A DNA stretch of 64,000 nucleotides from the NCBI GenBank assembly GCA_031548515.1, contig JAVBRB010000004.1, positions 1 to 64,000 of the forward strand. The letters run 5' to 3'. Origin of the DNA: UBA940 sp031548515 (GTDB lineage Bacteria; Bacteroidota; Bacteroidia; Bacteroidales; Rikenellaceae). Below are positions 1 through 9,097 of the stretch, in pieces. Position 1 is the first letter of the stretch. Each line of letters begins with the position of its first letter. A program made the translations under genes and the position numbers. The notes below the pieces were generated by a model. The model ran no database searches. It had not been told where the DNA came from and worked only from the letters and a program-made list of their open reading frames with translations.

Positions 1-1994
1 ATGTGAGTGGGAACGCGGTCCAGTGAACGGTACTTCAGATTTATGGTGTATTCGGTCCAGTTCGCAACATTAGACTCGACCACCAGTTCCCCGAAAGCAA
101 CAATTCGCACATCTGTCTCATAGTCAATGAAATTATCCCAATCGGCAGTATCAATCTCGCAAGGGAAACCTTTATCAGCCAAGGCTATATATATCCGGGC
201 TTTATCCTGTTGTCCCTTGGAGATAGGAGCACCGGATTTAGCATAGTTAACGGTCCCGAGAGTTGCCTTGTACCATACTTTCATAGCTGAGGGACGGGCA
301 CCAGACCACGGCCTGCCGAATTCTACCCTGCCGCTAGGATTTGATAAGTTTGCCCTAGCTTCCAAGAAATTTCCCGAATAAATACTGGCTGCAGCAAAAG
401 CACCAGCGCCCATAAATCCGAACCAATTCGATTTAAGTTGCACCGATTTAGAACCTGTCGAACCGGTACGCGGATCATTCACTCCTGTGGTAACGTTATT
501 ATTTTTATTGCCTATTAACGGAGCTTTCACAGAACCTTTATTTCCACTGTCCCAGAATTTCTCTGACGTTGCAGCATTGGGGTACCAAACATCGCTGTTC
601 TGATTCCAGTCTTCGAAACCTCCGTTAGGAAGCTGCACTGCCGTTTCCGTGGTGAACGCGACGGGATTGCCCTGTTGTTCGCCATCAACCCATATGCAGG
701 TCTCGTAAGATGCGCCAGAAGTCAGCCCCGTGATCTTCGCAGAATATGCACCTGCAGCACCATCGGTAGCTGCGACATACTGCCACTCGCCTCCATTGGT
801 GCGGTATCCGAATTTAACTTCTTGAGGTTCTCCCTCCACCTGGCCGCTCACATACGCATGAGTGCCCCACACGGCCGACCTGCCGACCGTATTCGTAGTT
901 CCGCTGACAGGGGCCGAACCCTCTATCGTCACCTTGAGAACCGCAGTGTTGATTAATCCGTTGGCGTCGGTAACCTTTATCGTCACCTCGTTCTGTCCGG
1001 CCGGCATCGTTGTGAAAAGCGCCGTGGTGAACATTACGCTGATTTTATTCGCAGCTATGACATCCGTTGTAACTCCTGCGGGAGCAGCCGCTCCGACAAG
1101 TTCACTTCCGGCGCCGAATACCGAACCCGAAACCAGAAGGGAAGCAATCTCCGAAGATGCCGTAGCCACGATCTCGCGATCGGCATCCGGAGTCTGCACT
1201 TCTGTAATATCGAACTCCATCGGAGTGATTCGCGGACGCTGGTGAATGACGATATTATGTGCATAATCAACAGTCGTTTCGTCCACACTGAACGTAAGCT
1301 GGAATTCGCCGTTCTGCTCGATAACCGTATATTTGAACGTGAGTTCATACTTTTTGCGGGGCTGCAACCCGGTCAGAGTACCCGATTTGGTAACCTCTCC
1401 GCGTGCTGTATGGGTTCCACTGAAAGTCCAGTCGACCGTGGTCTGACCGTCTGCAAGGATAACATAACCCACCGCACCGGGATTTGCACTGTTGAATACA
1501 AGGGTCTTCGATGCATCGCCCGGAACCGGATACAGCGTAACAGAATAGTCCGTAAGTCCGGTAGTCACCGTCTCATCGAAACCCACTGCGAACAGCGTAT
1601 TCTGGATCAGACATTCGACCGTCACGGGAGTGTTCTGTCCGTCGCTGATGGAGAAAGATTCCGTGCCTTTGTAATAAGGGGTGTCCCATCCGTATTCGGT
1701 TTTGACCCCGCCTTCGACGGTAATGCTATAGTCGCTGCCGGACAGAAGCCACAGTTTTTCAGGAACTTCCGCAAGGCTCTCGAATATGTAGAGGTAGCCT
1801 TCAGAGTTGGCGATCTTCACGACGCAGTCCGCAGGAGCATCGGCCCGGGTCGCTTCCTTACCGTCGAATTTCACCTTGAAGGTCAGACAGCCCATGCCGT
1901 CATTAACTCCGTCTGTTTTAATATCCTCAGCACAACCCGCAAACAAAGTTGCCGCAAGCGCGCATGTCGTAATATATGATAATATCCTTTTCAT
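1..1994 (-). CDS. DUF4493/PCMD-type surface lipoprotein (partial)
   Basis: The frame is open from an ATG at 1994 to the left edge, so the C-terminus is missing (about 664 residues seen). It starts with a lipoprotein signal peptide (LFAGC, Cys21). The N-terminal third resembles DUF4493 repeats of Bacteroidales lipoproteins, with YYKGTESFSISDGQ before strand-rich sequence. A middle Ig-like segment follows. From about residue 453 the sequence NGGFEDW, then YPNAATSEKFWDSGN, looks like the start of a PCMD (putative carbohydrate-metabolism) domain. It is the third gene of a leftward trio, 9 bp after its neighbour. The likely place is the cell surface, as an adhesin or glycan-binding protein. The family assignment is by eye; the substrate is unknown. 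Confidence 0.75.
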   Translation of the reverse strand, partial: MKRILSYITTCALAATLFAGCAEDIKTDGVNDGMGCLTFKVKFDGKEATRADAPADCVVKIANSEGYLYIFESLAEVPEKLWLLSGSDYSITVEGGVKTEYGWDTPYYKGTESFSISDGQNTPVTVECLIQNTLFAVGFDETVTTGLTDYSVTLYPVPGDASKTLVFNSANPGAVGYVILADGQTTVDWTFSGTHTARGEVTKSGTLTGLQPRKKYELTFKYTVIEQNGEFQLTFSVDETTVDYAHNIVIHQRPRITPMEFDITEVQTPDADREIVATASSEIASLLVSGSVFGAGSELVGAAAPAGVTTDVIAANKISVMFTTALFTTMPAGQNEVTIKVTDANGLINTAVLKVTIEGSAPVSGTTNTVGRSAVWGTHAYVSGQVEGEPQEVKFGYRTNGGEWQYVAATDGAAGAYSAKITGLTSGASYETCIWVDGEQQGNPVAFTTETAVQLPNGGFEDWNQNSDVWYPNAATSEKFWDSGNKGSVKAPLIGNKNNNVTTGVNDPRTGSTGSKSVQLKSNWFGFMGAGAFAAASIYSGNFLEARANLSNPSGRVEFGRPWSGARPSAMKVWYKATLGTVNYAKSGAPISKGQQDKARIYIALADKGFPCEIDTADWDNFIDYETDVRIVAFGELVVESNVANWTEYTINLKYRSLDRVPTH

Positions 1995-2003
1995 CGTAAT
2001 TTG

Positions 2004-3695
2004 TTATTCTGCGGTAAGCGCTACCATGATTGTCTTCGTGATGACATTACCCTTACTATCGGTAACTGTCAATTTGAAATCAGCGTCATAATCGCCATTT
2101 GGTACATATATGAATAGCAGTGGTACAAAACTCGTTATATCGAATCTCATTGATGTCTGGCCCTTGACCTGATTGCCGTGCGGCAGTCCCAGTGTTTCCA
2201 AACCATCCGCCAGTTCCTGACTTTCCGGATTCGCGATGTCGAAGCCTCCTGCAAATTGTATATCTTCAACTGCAGCATTGAAATGAGGGCTGGTAGAAGT
2301 AATATCCACGACAAAACTGCTTATACCTTCCGGCACATTTATATCCACCACTATCGCCGTAGTCTCAGCTTCAGCTTGAGGTATAGGCATCCTTTCGTCT
2401 ACATCGAACCCGACACCTTCAATCGTAATAGCAGGTACTTTTGTGTCGTCGACCAGTTTCATGCGCAGCGTGCTGCTCACAGAACCGCCCTTGACGTCGC
2501 ATACCGTAACCTTGACGTCGAATTGGTTGATATCCTCGCCCAGGCCGAACAGCATAGGCAGCATACCCGAAAGACCGAGATCCAGTTCTGCCTTGCCAGC
2601 CACGGCGTCGCCGGTCGGGAAACCGAAACCTGCCAGCAGGCTTTTGAGCGGATCTTCTACCGTCGCAAGTTCGAACGCACCGGTAATACCCGAAGCTGCC
2701 AGGGCGCCCTGAAGCGTCGCGTTGTCGGTAGTCAACAGAACGGTCACGGAAGCGATGCCGTTGTCAGAAGTGACATTCATGCCGAGATCCACCACAGGTT
2801 GCCCGTCTCCGTCGAGCGTTTCGCTCTTGTTGAGCGTATTGACTGCTACCAGGCTGTAATCAGATACTATTTCGATACCCGGATCGAACGGTTCGATCAC
2901 ATGCTCCTTTTCGATCTCGACATTCAAATTAACGTCATACGTAGTGCATTCGGCACTGACGGTAAATACAAATTCAGCATTACCCTTCTCAGGATCGGGA
3001 GTAGGCTCGATGTCAAAATTCAATGTACGGTGCTCGCCCGCCTTCGCGTTGAGGATAAAATCAGTAACGTCGTAATATTCTCCGTCGAGCGTACCACTGA
3101 ACTCCCAGACCAGCGAGTTGTTCTCGTTTTCCGCCCTGAAACATCCCCTCTGCATTTCTTCAACGTCATAATCGAGAGGACCGCAGTTGCCTACCTTGAC
3201 AGCTACATTACAATCGTCGCCCATCACCCGTTTCATCCTTTCAGAGAAACGCACCGAAACCAGTATGTTGGAAACCTTACACTCCAGGCCGCTCAGCGTG
3301 GTGGTCTGGCCTTCACTGATCGAGAACGGTTCGGAGAGGGCGTAATATACCTTTTCCCATTCGGCATCCTGCACTTCGTGCGATTGTATGTTCAGGACGT
3401 AATCGCCAACAGCAATAGTGTATGGAGACGGGAAATCGCAGTAATCGTAACTGCAGACTTCGCTTTGGTCTGTGCTTTTTACAATGCAAACATTGAAATT
3501 ATCCGTATCGACCTCCCCGGCACGGGTTGTGATAGAACTTTCGCGCAGGTCTTCCGAAACACCTACCTCCGAAAGCTGTAATTTTCCGTTGCCATCGCCG
3601 CTTTTACCGCCGTCAGGCGTTACTTTCGAGATGCAAGACACGGCAAGCATACCCGCCGCGAGCATCATTATTTGTTTTAGCATAAATTTTTTCAT
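2004..3695 (-). CDS. DUF4493-type lipoprotein
   Basis: A 563-residue exported protein with a lipoprotein signal ending AVSC (Cys21). The signature FSISEGQTTTLSGLECKVSN near residue 135 is shared with both neighbours (FSISDGQNTPVTVECLIQN; FTIMHDKTTQVPMIAKLLN), so the three are paralogues over their N-terminal domain. The remaining ~350 residues are strand-rich and acidic, with two similar blocks (VTSDNGIASVTVLLTTDNA; VPEGISSFVVDITSTSPHF) that look like repeated Ig-type modules. No catalytic motif is visible. It is the middle gene of a leftward trio, probably co-transcribed from the promoter at 4564-4594. The function is unknown; surface display is inferred. Confidence 0.75.
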   Translation of the reverse strand: MKKFMLKQIMMLAAGMLAVSCISKVTPDGGKSGDGNGKLQLSEVGVSEDLRESSITTRAGEVDTDNFNVCIVKSTDQSEVCSYDYCDFPSPYTIAVGDYVLNIQSHEVQDAEWEKVYYALSEPFSISEGQTTTLSGLECKVSNILVSVRFSERMKRVMGDDCNVAVKVGNCGPLDYDVEEMQRGCFRAENENNSLVWEFSGTLDGEYYDVTDFILNAKAGEHRTLNFDIEPTPDPEKGNAEFVFTVSAECTTYDVNLNVEIEKEHVIEPFDPGIEIVSDYSLVAVNTLNKSETLDGDGQPVVDLGMNVTSDNGIASVTVLLTTDNATLQGALAASGITGAFELATVEDPLKSLLAGFGFPTGDAVAGKAELDLGLSGMLPMLFGLGEDINQFDVKVTVCDVKGGSVSSTLRMKLVDDTKVPAITIEGVGFDVDERMPIPQAEAETTAIVVDINVPEGISSFVVDITSTSPHFNAAVEDIQFAGGFDIANPESQELADGLETLGLPHGNQVKGQTSMRFDITSFVPLLFIYVPNGDYDADFKLTVTDSKGNVITKTIMVALTAE

Positions 3696-3715
3696 AGCCT
3701 TCTTACTGCCTCTGT

Positions 3716-4495
3716 TTAGGGATTGGTCTCTTCTGGTTCGTCACCGGCTTCGATATCATCCAATACTATGGTTTCCACTTCATCGTTGAACGTTACCGTT
3801 ATGCTGACACTTCCTCCGGCTCCTTCATTCAGGTCCAGGATGATCCTCTGGTGTGTGCAGGCTGCTATATTATTGGTAACATCGAACGTTTTGCTGCCTG
3901 TCCTGCCATGCTGGTCGGTGTATGAAACGGCCGCTTTGAAAGCCAGCGGCTTGATATAGGCAATGCTTCCGGCGGGCTGCGTCGAAAAATCAGCCAACTC
4001 AGTGCCTTCGCGTGTAATAATAACGTTATGAGTGGGAAAGTAACCCTTGAACAGTTCCGAATACTCGACCGTAACCGCCATATTGAGCAACTTCGCAATC
4101 ATGGGAACCTGCGTCGTCTTGTCATGCATGATAGTAAATGGTTCGGTGGCCCCGAAAGCCGGCAATCCGAAACCCTCATCCTCAACATCTCCACAAAGCG
4201 CTGTCGCGGTGTACGTCCCTGGATCGAGAGGATATCCCTGCCCGGGATATTCGGTAATGTCATTCCATGAACCGACAGGCTCACCGTCCCCGTCGGATAT
4301 GCTCAGGCTGAATTCTTCCGCCGCGGGAGCGACCAGGCCGTCCAGCGCCCTTGAAACTATCGTACTGTTAAGTCCGGCATCCGCCGAAAACGAAACGATA
4401 CGAAGTTTCCCCTGGCCGTCCTGTACATCCCGGCTGCATCCCGAAAGGATGAACCCGGCTGCCAGCAACGCCAATAGTAATGTTTTCGATTTCAT
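3716..4495 (-). CDS. DUF4493-type lipoprotein, first gene of trio
   Basis: A 259-residue lipoprotein (FILSGC, Cys20) made essentially of one DUF4493-like domain: SLSISDGDGEPVGSWNDI, then a YPLDPGTYTATA strand and the shared TEPFTIMHDKTT block. The start at 4495 is chosen because the signal peptide begins there and because a longer upstream frame would begin inside the promoter at 4564-4594. The C-terminus is short and acidic (EAGDEPEETNP). It lies 20 bp before the next DUF4493 gene, so an operon is likely. Known members are Bacteroidales exported proteins of unknown function. Confidence 0.75.
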   Translation of the reverse strand: MKSKTLLLALLAAGFILSGCSRDVQDGQGKLRIVSFSADAGLNSTIVSRALDGLVAPAAEEFSLSISDGDGEPVGSWNDITEYPGQGYPLDPGTYTATALCGDVEDEGFGLPAFGATEPFTIMHDKTTQVPMIAKLLNMAVTVEYSELFKGYFPTHNVIITREGTELADFSTQPAGSIAYIKPLAFKAAVSYTDQHGRTGSKTFDVTNNIAACTHQRIILDLNEGAGGSVSITVTFNDEVETIVLDDIEAGDEPEETNP

Positions 4496-4563
4496 AAATT
4501 TTAAGATATTTAAAGTTCGTCTATCACTGATTCCTGCCTGGAAAAAGGTCGTTCCGGACAGTC

Positions 4564-4594
4564 CAAAGGTAAACAAAATTTATTAATCGCCAAA
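4564..4594 (-). promoter_or_regulatory. Consensus Bacteroidetes promoter of the DUF4493 trio
   Basis: On the minus strand TTTG (plus 4591-4594) is followed by exactly 19 bp and TACCTTTG (plus 4564-4571), a full match to TTTG-N19-TAnnTTTG. Transcription should begin near 4557, about 60 nt before the ATG at 4495. Confidence 0.8.
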
Positions 4595-4758
4595 GATTTT
4601 CAGCATTTCGTCGATAAATACCACCGGTTTGTCGATAAATCACATTTGAGAAACCTCACGGTTCCTGTTACTTGAATATCCCATTATCATTTCTCAGCGC
4701 CAATGTTAATATTTCATTAAATAAACTGCGGGAGCAGAAAGCCATGCGATATTTTGGG

Positions 4759-4766
4759 TATTTTTG
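4759..4766 (+). promoter_or_regulatory. -7 element of fabH promoter
   Basis: TATTTTTG matches TAnnTTTG. No TTTG lies at the expected -33 distance. It lies 54 bp before the chosen fabH ATG and argues against an upstream in-frame start at 4764, which would overlap it. Confidence 0.5.
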
Positions 4767-4820
4767 CGGTCACGAAAATACGTACCACCCGCCATGATGC
4801 GGATAACCTTAAACTCTGAA

Positions 4821-5807
4821 ATGAAAAGAGCAGTTATTAGAGGCATAGAAGGGTCGCTGCCCGACTACATACTTACAAACCAGGAGATCGAAAAAATGGT
4901 AGATACGTCCGACCAGTGGATACGCGAGCGGACGGGCATCCTCGAACGCCGCATCCTCAAGCAGGACGGGCTGGGCACCTCGGAAATGGGGGCAGACGCA
5001 GTGCGCAAGCTGCTCGCGGCCACCGGAACCAAAATGGAGGATGTAGATATGCTGATCTGCGCGACTGTTTCTCCAGACATGCTCTTTCCGGCCACGGCCA
5101 ATATTATCTGCGACAAGGTGGGCATCAAGAATGCATGGGGTTTCGACATCAACGCGGGCTGCAGCGGTTTCATATATTCTTTCTCTACAGTGGACGCGTT
5201 CATCCGCGCAGGACGCGCAAAAAAAGTGATTCTGGTGTGCGGCGAACGCATGTCGGGAATGACCGACTACACCGACCGCAACACCTGTCCGCTGTTCGGC
5301 GACGCCGCGGTGGCGATGCTCATCGAACCGACCGACAATCCCAACGAGGGCCTGATAGACTATGAGCACCACGTAGACGGGATCGGACGCCATTACCTTT
5401 ACCAAAAGGCGGGCGGTTCTTGCTATCCGCCGACGGCCGAAACGGTTGCACGCCGCGAACATTTCATCTATCAGGACGGCAAGACTGTCTTCAAATACGC
5501 CGTGAGTAACATGGCAGACGTCTCTGTGGGCATGATGGAGAAGCATAATCTCAAAGCAGATGATATTGCTTACCTGATACCCCACCAGGCGAACCTGCGC
5601 ATCCTGTCGGCAACCGGACACCGCATGGGACTTTCCGACGACAAGATACTTATCAACATCGAAAAATACGGCAATACGGCAGGGACTTCCATCCCGCTGG
5701 TGTTGTGGGATTTCAAGAAAAAGTTCAATAAAGGCGACAACCTCATCATCTCGGCTTTCGGAGCCGGATTCACATGGGGCGCCATGTATTATAAATGGGG
5801 CATGTAG
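4821..5807 (+). CDS. fabH: Beta-ketoacyl-ACP synthase III
   Basis: Condenses acetyl-CoA with malonyl-ACP to start type II fatty-acid synthesis in the cytosol. The 328-residue length fits the family. The thiolase-fold catalytic triad is visible: Cys114 in NAGCSGF, His in PHQANLR and Asn in GNTAGTS. The N-terminus has the family pattern SLPDYILTNQEIEKMVDTSD and the basic WIRERTGI. The ATG at 4821 gives the usual FabH N-terminus (MKRAVIRGIEGSLP); upstream in-frame ATGs sit at or just after the promoter. It is a single-gene unit followed by hairpins and a 58-bp palindrome before convergent pepT. Confidence 0.95.
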   Translation: MKRAVIRGIEGSLPDYILTNQEIEKMVDTSDQWIRERTGILERRILKQDGLGTSEMGADAVRKLLAATGTKMEDVDMLICATVSPDMLFPATANIICDKVGIKNAWGFDINAGCSGFIYSFSTVDAFIRAGRAKKVILVCGERMSGMTDYTDRNTCPLFGDAAVAMLIEPTDNPNEGLIDYEHHVDGIGRHYLYQKAGGSCYPPTAETVARREHFIYQDGKTVFKYAVSNMADVSVGMMEKHNLKADDIAYLIPHQANLRILSATGHRMGLSDDKILINIEKYGNTAGTSIPLVLWDFKKKFNKGDNLIISAFGAGFTWGAMYYKWGM

Positions 5808-5990
5808 TCAAATGGACTACCCCGCCTCAAGCAACGTGGTATCCAAAACAGAAATTTATAAGATCGCCGCAAGCGGTGGGGAATCACCCCTTTTAGTTAT
5901 CTCTCTCGCAAGATGCCTCCTCCGGCCGACGGTCGGCGCTCGGTCGATGATTATTTTGCACAGCAAAACAATCGAAAATCGAGAATCACC

Positions 5991-6048
5991 ATAGCTGTTA
6001 AAACAGTATCGCGAACCATATGGTTCGCGATACTGTTTTAACAGCTAT
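5991..6048. terminator. 58-bp perfect palindrome, probable bidirectional terminator
   Basis: The two 29-nt arms (5991-6019 and 6020-6048) are exact reverse complements with no spacer, centred on CCATATGG. Each arm has an A- or T-rich stretch (TTAAAACAG / CTGTTTTAA), so RNA from either strand forms a strong hairpin. It lies between the convergent ends of fabH and pepT. Further hairpins lie upstream (for example ATTTTGC-aca-GCAAAAC near 5952-5968). Confidence 0.7.
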
Positions 6049-6071
6049 AATAATTTTTCACTTCAGGTTTT

Positions 6072-7292
6072 TCACTCTTCACTCCAAAATCTGGCGAGGT
6101 TTACAATGACCTGCACGGCTTTTTCCATGGTCTGGAGCGAGATATACTCGTATTTGCCATGGAAGTTCATACCGCCGGTGAAGATATTGGGACATGGCAA
6201 CCCCATGAACGAAAGCCGTGCACCGTCTGTCCCGCCACGGATCGGACGGATGATCGGTTTCACCCCGGCTTCTTCCATCGCCCTGACTGCCTTTTCAATT
6301 ACCTCCGGATGCGGCTCGACCATCTCGCGCATATTATAATACTGGTCTTTCAGCGTCAGGGCGACCGTCCCGAAGCCGTATTTACCGTTCAGATTTTCGA
6401 CGACACCCTTCAGTAACTCTTTGCGGCACTCGAACCTCATACGGTCGTGGTCGCGGACGATATAATCCAGCGACGCCCGTTCTATGCCCCCGCCCATGCC
6501 GACGAGGTGGTAGAACCCCTCGTAGCCCTCTGTATGCTCGGGACGCTCACGGGCGGGCAGCATCGAGTTCAGCTCGGCGGCCACCTGCAGTGCGTTCAGC
6601 ATTCTGTCTTTTGCATTGCCCGGATGGATGCTTCGGCCCTGGATCTTTATTTTTGCACTTGCGGCATTGAAATTCTCGTATTCGAGTTCTCCCTCCATTC
6701 CGCCGTCCACGGTGTATGCGAAATCGGCCCCGAAAGCTTTCACATCGAAGAAATCGACTCCCCGGCCTATTTCCTCATCGGGAGTGAAGCCTATGCGTAT
6801 CTTTCCATGCGGAATTTCGGGATGCGCCAGAAGGTATTCGGCGGCGGTCATTATCTCGGCGATGCCGGCCTTGTCGTCGGCCCCCAGAAGCGTCGTGCCG
6901 TCGGTGTGGATAATGGTCTGCCCCTTGAAGAATGCCAGTTCCGGAAAATCCGCGACGCACATCACGACTTTCTCGTTGAGCCGGATATCTCCGCCGTCGT
7001 ACTTCTCGATGATTCGCGGAAGGACGTTCACGCCGGGCATGTCGGGCGAGGTGTCGACGTGGGCGAGGAAACCGACAACAGGATTGTCCTCGAACCCTTT
7101 CGACGCCGGGACCGTACCCGTAACATAGCCGTTGGAGTCCATCGCGACCTCGGTCATCCCCATCGCGCGCATCTCGCCGGCCAGCAGGCGCAGCAGCACG
7201 AGCTGCTTTTCGGTCGAGGGAAAAGTCCCGCTGCTCTCGTCGCTCTGCGTGTCCAGCGACACATATTTCAAAAGCCTCTCTAAAAGTTTCAT
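6072..7292 (-). CDS. pepT: Peptidase T (tripeptide aminopeptidase)
   Basis: A cytosolic M20B di-zinc aminopeptidase that removes N-terminal residues from tripeptides. The 406-residue length is standard. Metal and catalytic motifs are all present: LAHVDTS, LGADDKAG, the general-base pair in TPDEEIGRG, TVDGG, and the C-terminal His in NFHGKYE. The GGTDGARLSFMGLPCPN motif is also typical. Its start overlaps the stop of the fkbM-type gene by 4 bp (ATGA), so it is the last gene of the leftward operon lysE-cmk-ispH-fkbM-pepT. Confidence 0.95.
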   Translation of the reverse strand: MKLLERLLKYVSLDTQSDESSGTFPSTEKQLVLLRLLAGEMRAMGMTEVAMDSNGYVTGTVPASKGFEDNPVVGFLAHVDTSPDMPGVNVLPRIIEKYDGGDIRLNEKVVMCVADFPELAFFKGQTIIHTDGTTLLGADDKAGIAEIMTAAEYLLAHPEIPHGKIRIGFTPDEEIGRGVDFFDVKAFGADFAYTVDGGMEGELEYENFNAASAKIKIQGRSIHPGNAKDRMLNALQVAAELNSMLPARERPEHTEGYEGFYHLVGMGGGIERASLDYIVRDHDRMRFECRKELLKGVVENLNGKYGFGTVALTLKDQYYNMREMVEPHPEVIEKAVRAMEEAGVKPIIRPIRGGTDGARLSFMGLPCPNIFTGGMNFHGKYEYISLQTMEKAVQVIVNLARFWSEE

Positions 7293-8221
7293 TGACCCTT
7301 GTTTTTTGCACAGTATATCAAACCCCTGCGGAAAAATGGCGGTTCAAGCGGGGTATGTGCGTAGAGAAACAGCATATAACCCGGGGAAGTGACTACATCA
7401 TAACCGGCAGCCTCCATAATCCCGGAGAGTTCGCGATGGTCGTCCTGCTGATGGTAGGTGCATATTACAGCTTTGGTGTCGGGGCGCGACAGCGTTTCCT
7501 CCGCCCCGCGCAGAACCGAACTTTCGGCCCCCTCGACGTCCAATTTAAGGAACACCGGCTCCTTTATTCCATAATCGCGGATGACGCCGTCCACCGTTAC
7601 CGTCTTTTCGCCGTCGGTATCGGAAACGAATTTATTTATGATGACCACTTTGTCTTTCCACGGTTCGAATGTCTTTTGAAGCGCCTCGATCCACACCTCG
7701 GCAGCCTCGAAAAGGAATACCCGCGATACCTTGTCTATATTTGCCAGGGCGTAATTTCCCTCGGCGCTGCCTATGTCGAACAGGACGCTCCCTTCGTCCA
7801 CGCCGAAACGGTCGGTTTCGTAGCAATGCGGCGACGCGGGGTTCTGTTCCACCGAAATCCCGTTGAAATACCTCGCGGCACTGCGGTCCTGCCGTTTTTT
7901 TCTCTTGAGGAAAGACCTGTGCCTGCGCAGCCTATAGTATAACCTGCGTCCCTCCTGCATGATGTATCTAAGCCCCGAAGCCTCGTCCGTGAAGATCTCC
8001 AGGGACGCAGGATCGTATTTTGCCGTGAAAGGATAGGGGAAAACGCTCAATCCGTGCTCCCGTACATAATCCGCAACTTCCTTCATTTCAGGATCGGCGT
8101 ACCTTTCGGGATTTTCTATGCTGTCGCGCAGGATATCCGAGAGAAGTTTTTCCATTGCCTCTCTCTTCGCTTTCCTTCTGCCCCTTTTCGAATCTTTCCC
8201 AAAACACTTGAATAATCTCAT
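7289..8221 (-). CDS. FkbM-family methyltransferase
   Basis: A 310-residue protein. The first ~130 residues are highly basic (KDSKRGRRKAKREAM; RRHRSFLKRKKRQDR) and do not match a known domain. Residues ~140-300 form a class I SAM methyltransferase of the FkbM type: FDIGSAEGNYAL (SAM-binding motif I), LFEAAEVW, and the family hallmark FLKLDVEGAESSVLRG. FkbM enzymes usually O-methylate sugars or secondary metabolites. The acceptor here is unknown; cell-surface glycans are a guess. It is co-transcribed with ispH (10-bp gap) and pepT (4-bp overlap). Confidence 0.85.
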   Translation of the reverse strand: MRLFKCFGKDSKRGRRKAKREAMEKLLSDILRDSIENPERYADPEMKEVADYVREHGLSVFPYPFTAKYDPASLEIFTDEASGLRYIMQEGRRLYYRLRRHRSFLKRKKRQDRSAARYFNGISVEQNPASPHCYETDRFGVDEGSVLFDIGSAEGNYALANIDKVSRVFLFEAAEVWIEALQKTFEPWKDKVVIINKFVSDTDGEKTVTVDGVIRDYGIKEPVFLKLDVEGAESSVLRGAEETLSRPDTKAVICTYHQQDDHRELSGIMEAAGYDVVTSPGYMLFLYAHTPLEPPFFRRGLIYCAKNKGQ

Positions 8222-8231
8222 AAACTCGTGT

Positions 8232-9092
8232 TTAATATTTGTTTATGGTTTCAGCTATCTCGTTCATCAGCCAGAGCGGTGTGGAGGTCGCGCCGCAAAC
8301 ACCCGCCGAGGATTTCCCGGCGAACCATTCCGGGCGCAGCTCCGCGACGCTCTCTATCTTGCGGCTGCCGGGATTGGCAGCCCTGACCGCCTCGAAGAGT
8401 ACTTTCCCGTTGGAACTCTTGGCTCCGGCGACAAAGACCACCACGTCGAAACGGCGGGCGAATTCGGCCAGATGCTGTTCGCGTCCCGATACCTGGCGGC
8501 AGACGGTGTCGTGGATAGTCACGCCCCGCGGATCGGAGGCGCGCCGGCGTATCTCGCGCCCCAGCTCCTCGAAATCGGCGAGGCTGCGCGTGGTCTGCGA
8601 CAGTAAATATACCGGATGGCTGAAATCGACACGGCCGAGGTCGGCGGCATTTTCCACGACAATGACATCGCCGCCAGCATGCCCCGCAAGCCCACGCACT
8701 TCGGCATGTCCTGGCTTGCCGAAAATCACCACCTGGCCGTCCAACCGTTGCATTTTCCGGTAGGCTTCGGCGACCGTCTTCTGCAGTTTGGCCACGACGG
8801 GACAGGTCGCATCTATGAGCGTTATACCGCATTCCACGGCCTTTTCGTATGTCGACGGGGGTTCGCCATGGGCACGGATCAGCACCGTTTGTCCGGCAAG
8901 GTTTTCCAGGGGTTCGTCTTCGGGAACGGTCCGCAGACCAGTTTTTTCGAGCCGGGCAACTTCTGCGCCGTTGTGGACTATATCGCCGAGCGACACCAGG
9001 GCTTGTCCGGCGGAGATGCTCTCCCCGGCTTTCGAGATGGCATTCACCACCCCGAAACAGAAACCCGATCTGTCGTCGACCTCTACATACAT
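8232..9092 (-). CDS. ispH: 4-hydroxy-3-methylbut-2-enyl diphosphate reductase
   Basis: The last enzyme of the MEP isoprenoid pathway, reducing HMBPP to IPP and DMAPP with a [4Fe-4S] cluster. All three cluster cysteines are present: GFCFGV (Cys12), DATCPVV and TVCRQV. The substrate-binding motifs IVHN, RAHGEPP, KPGHAEV, SSNGKVL and GATSTP are seen. At 286 residues it is of normal length. The start is 5 bp after the stop of cmk, the common Bacteroidetes cmk-ispH pairing. Confidence 0.96.
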   Translation of the reverse strand: MYVEVDDRSGFCFGVVNAISKAGESISAGQALVSLGDIVHNGAEVARLEKTGLRTVPEDEPLENLAGQTVLIRAHGEPPSTYEKAVECGITLIDATCPVVAKLQKTVAEAYRKMQRLDGQVVIFGKPGHAEVRGLAGHAGGDVIVVENAADLGRVDFSHPVYLLSQTTRSLADFEELGREIRRRASDPRGVTIHDTVCRQVSGREQHLAEFARRFDVVVFVAGAKSSNGKVLFEAVRAANPGSRKIESVAELRPEWFAGKSSAGVCGATSTPLWLMNEIAETINKY

Positions 9093-9097
9093 GGGAT

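Larger units (their letters stand above)
4496..4820. other. Divergent intergenic region, DUF4493 trio / fabH
   Basis: An AT-rich gap of 325 bp between divergent genes. It holds the leftward consensus promoter at 4564-4594 and a rightward -7 element at 4759-4766. No gene, RNA or repeat was recognised in the rest. Confidence 0.6.

Noticed and set aside
2178..3581. A 467-codon open frame on the plus strand
   Set aside because: It lies wholly antisense to the DUF4493 lipoprotein at 2004-3695, has no recognisable domain, and reads as low-quality His/Arg-rich sequence.
5812..5994. A 60-codon frame between fabH and pepT
   Set aside because: It runs through hairpins, has no promoter or motif, and ends at the palindrome.
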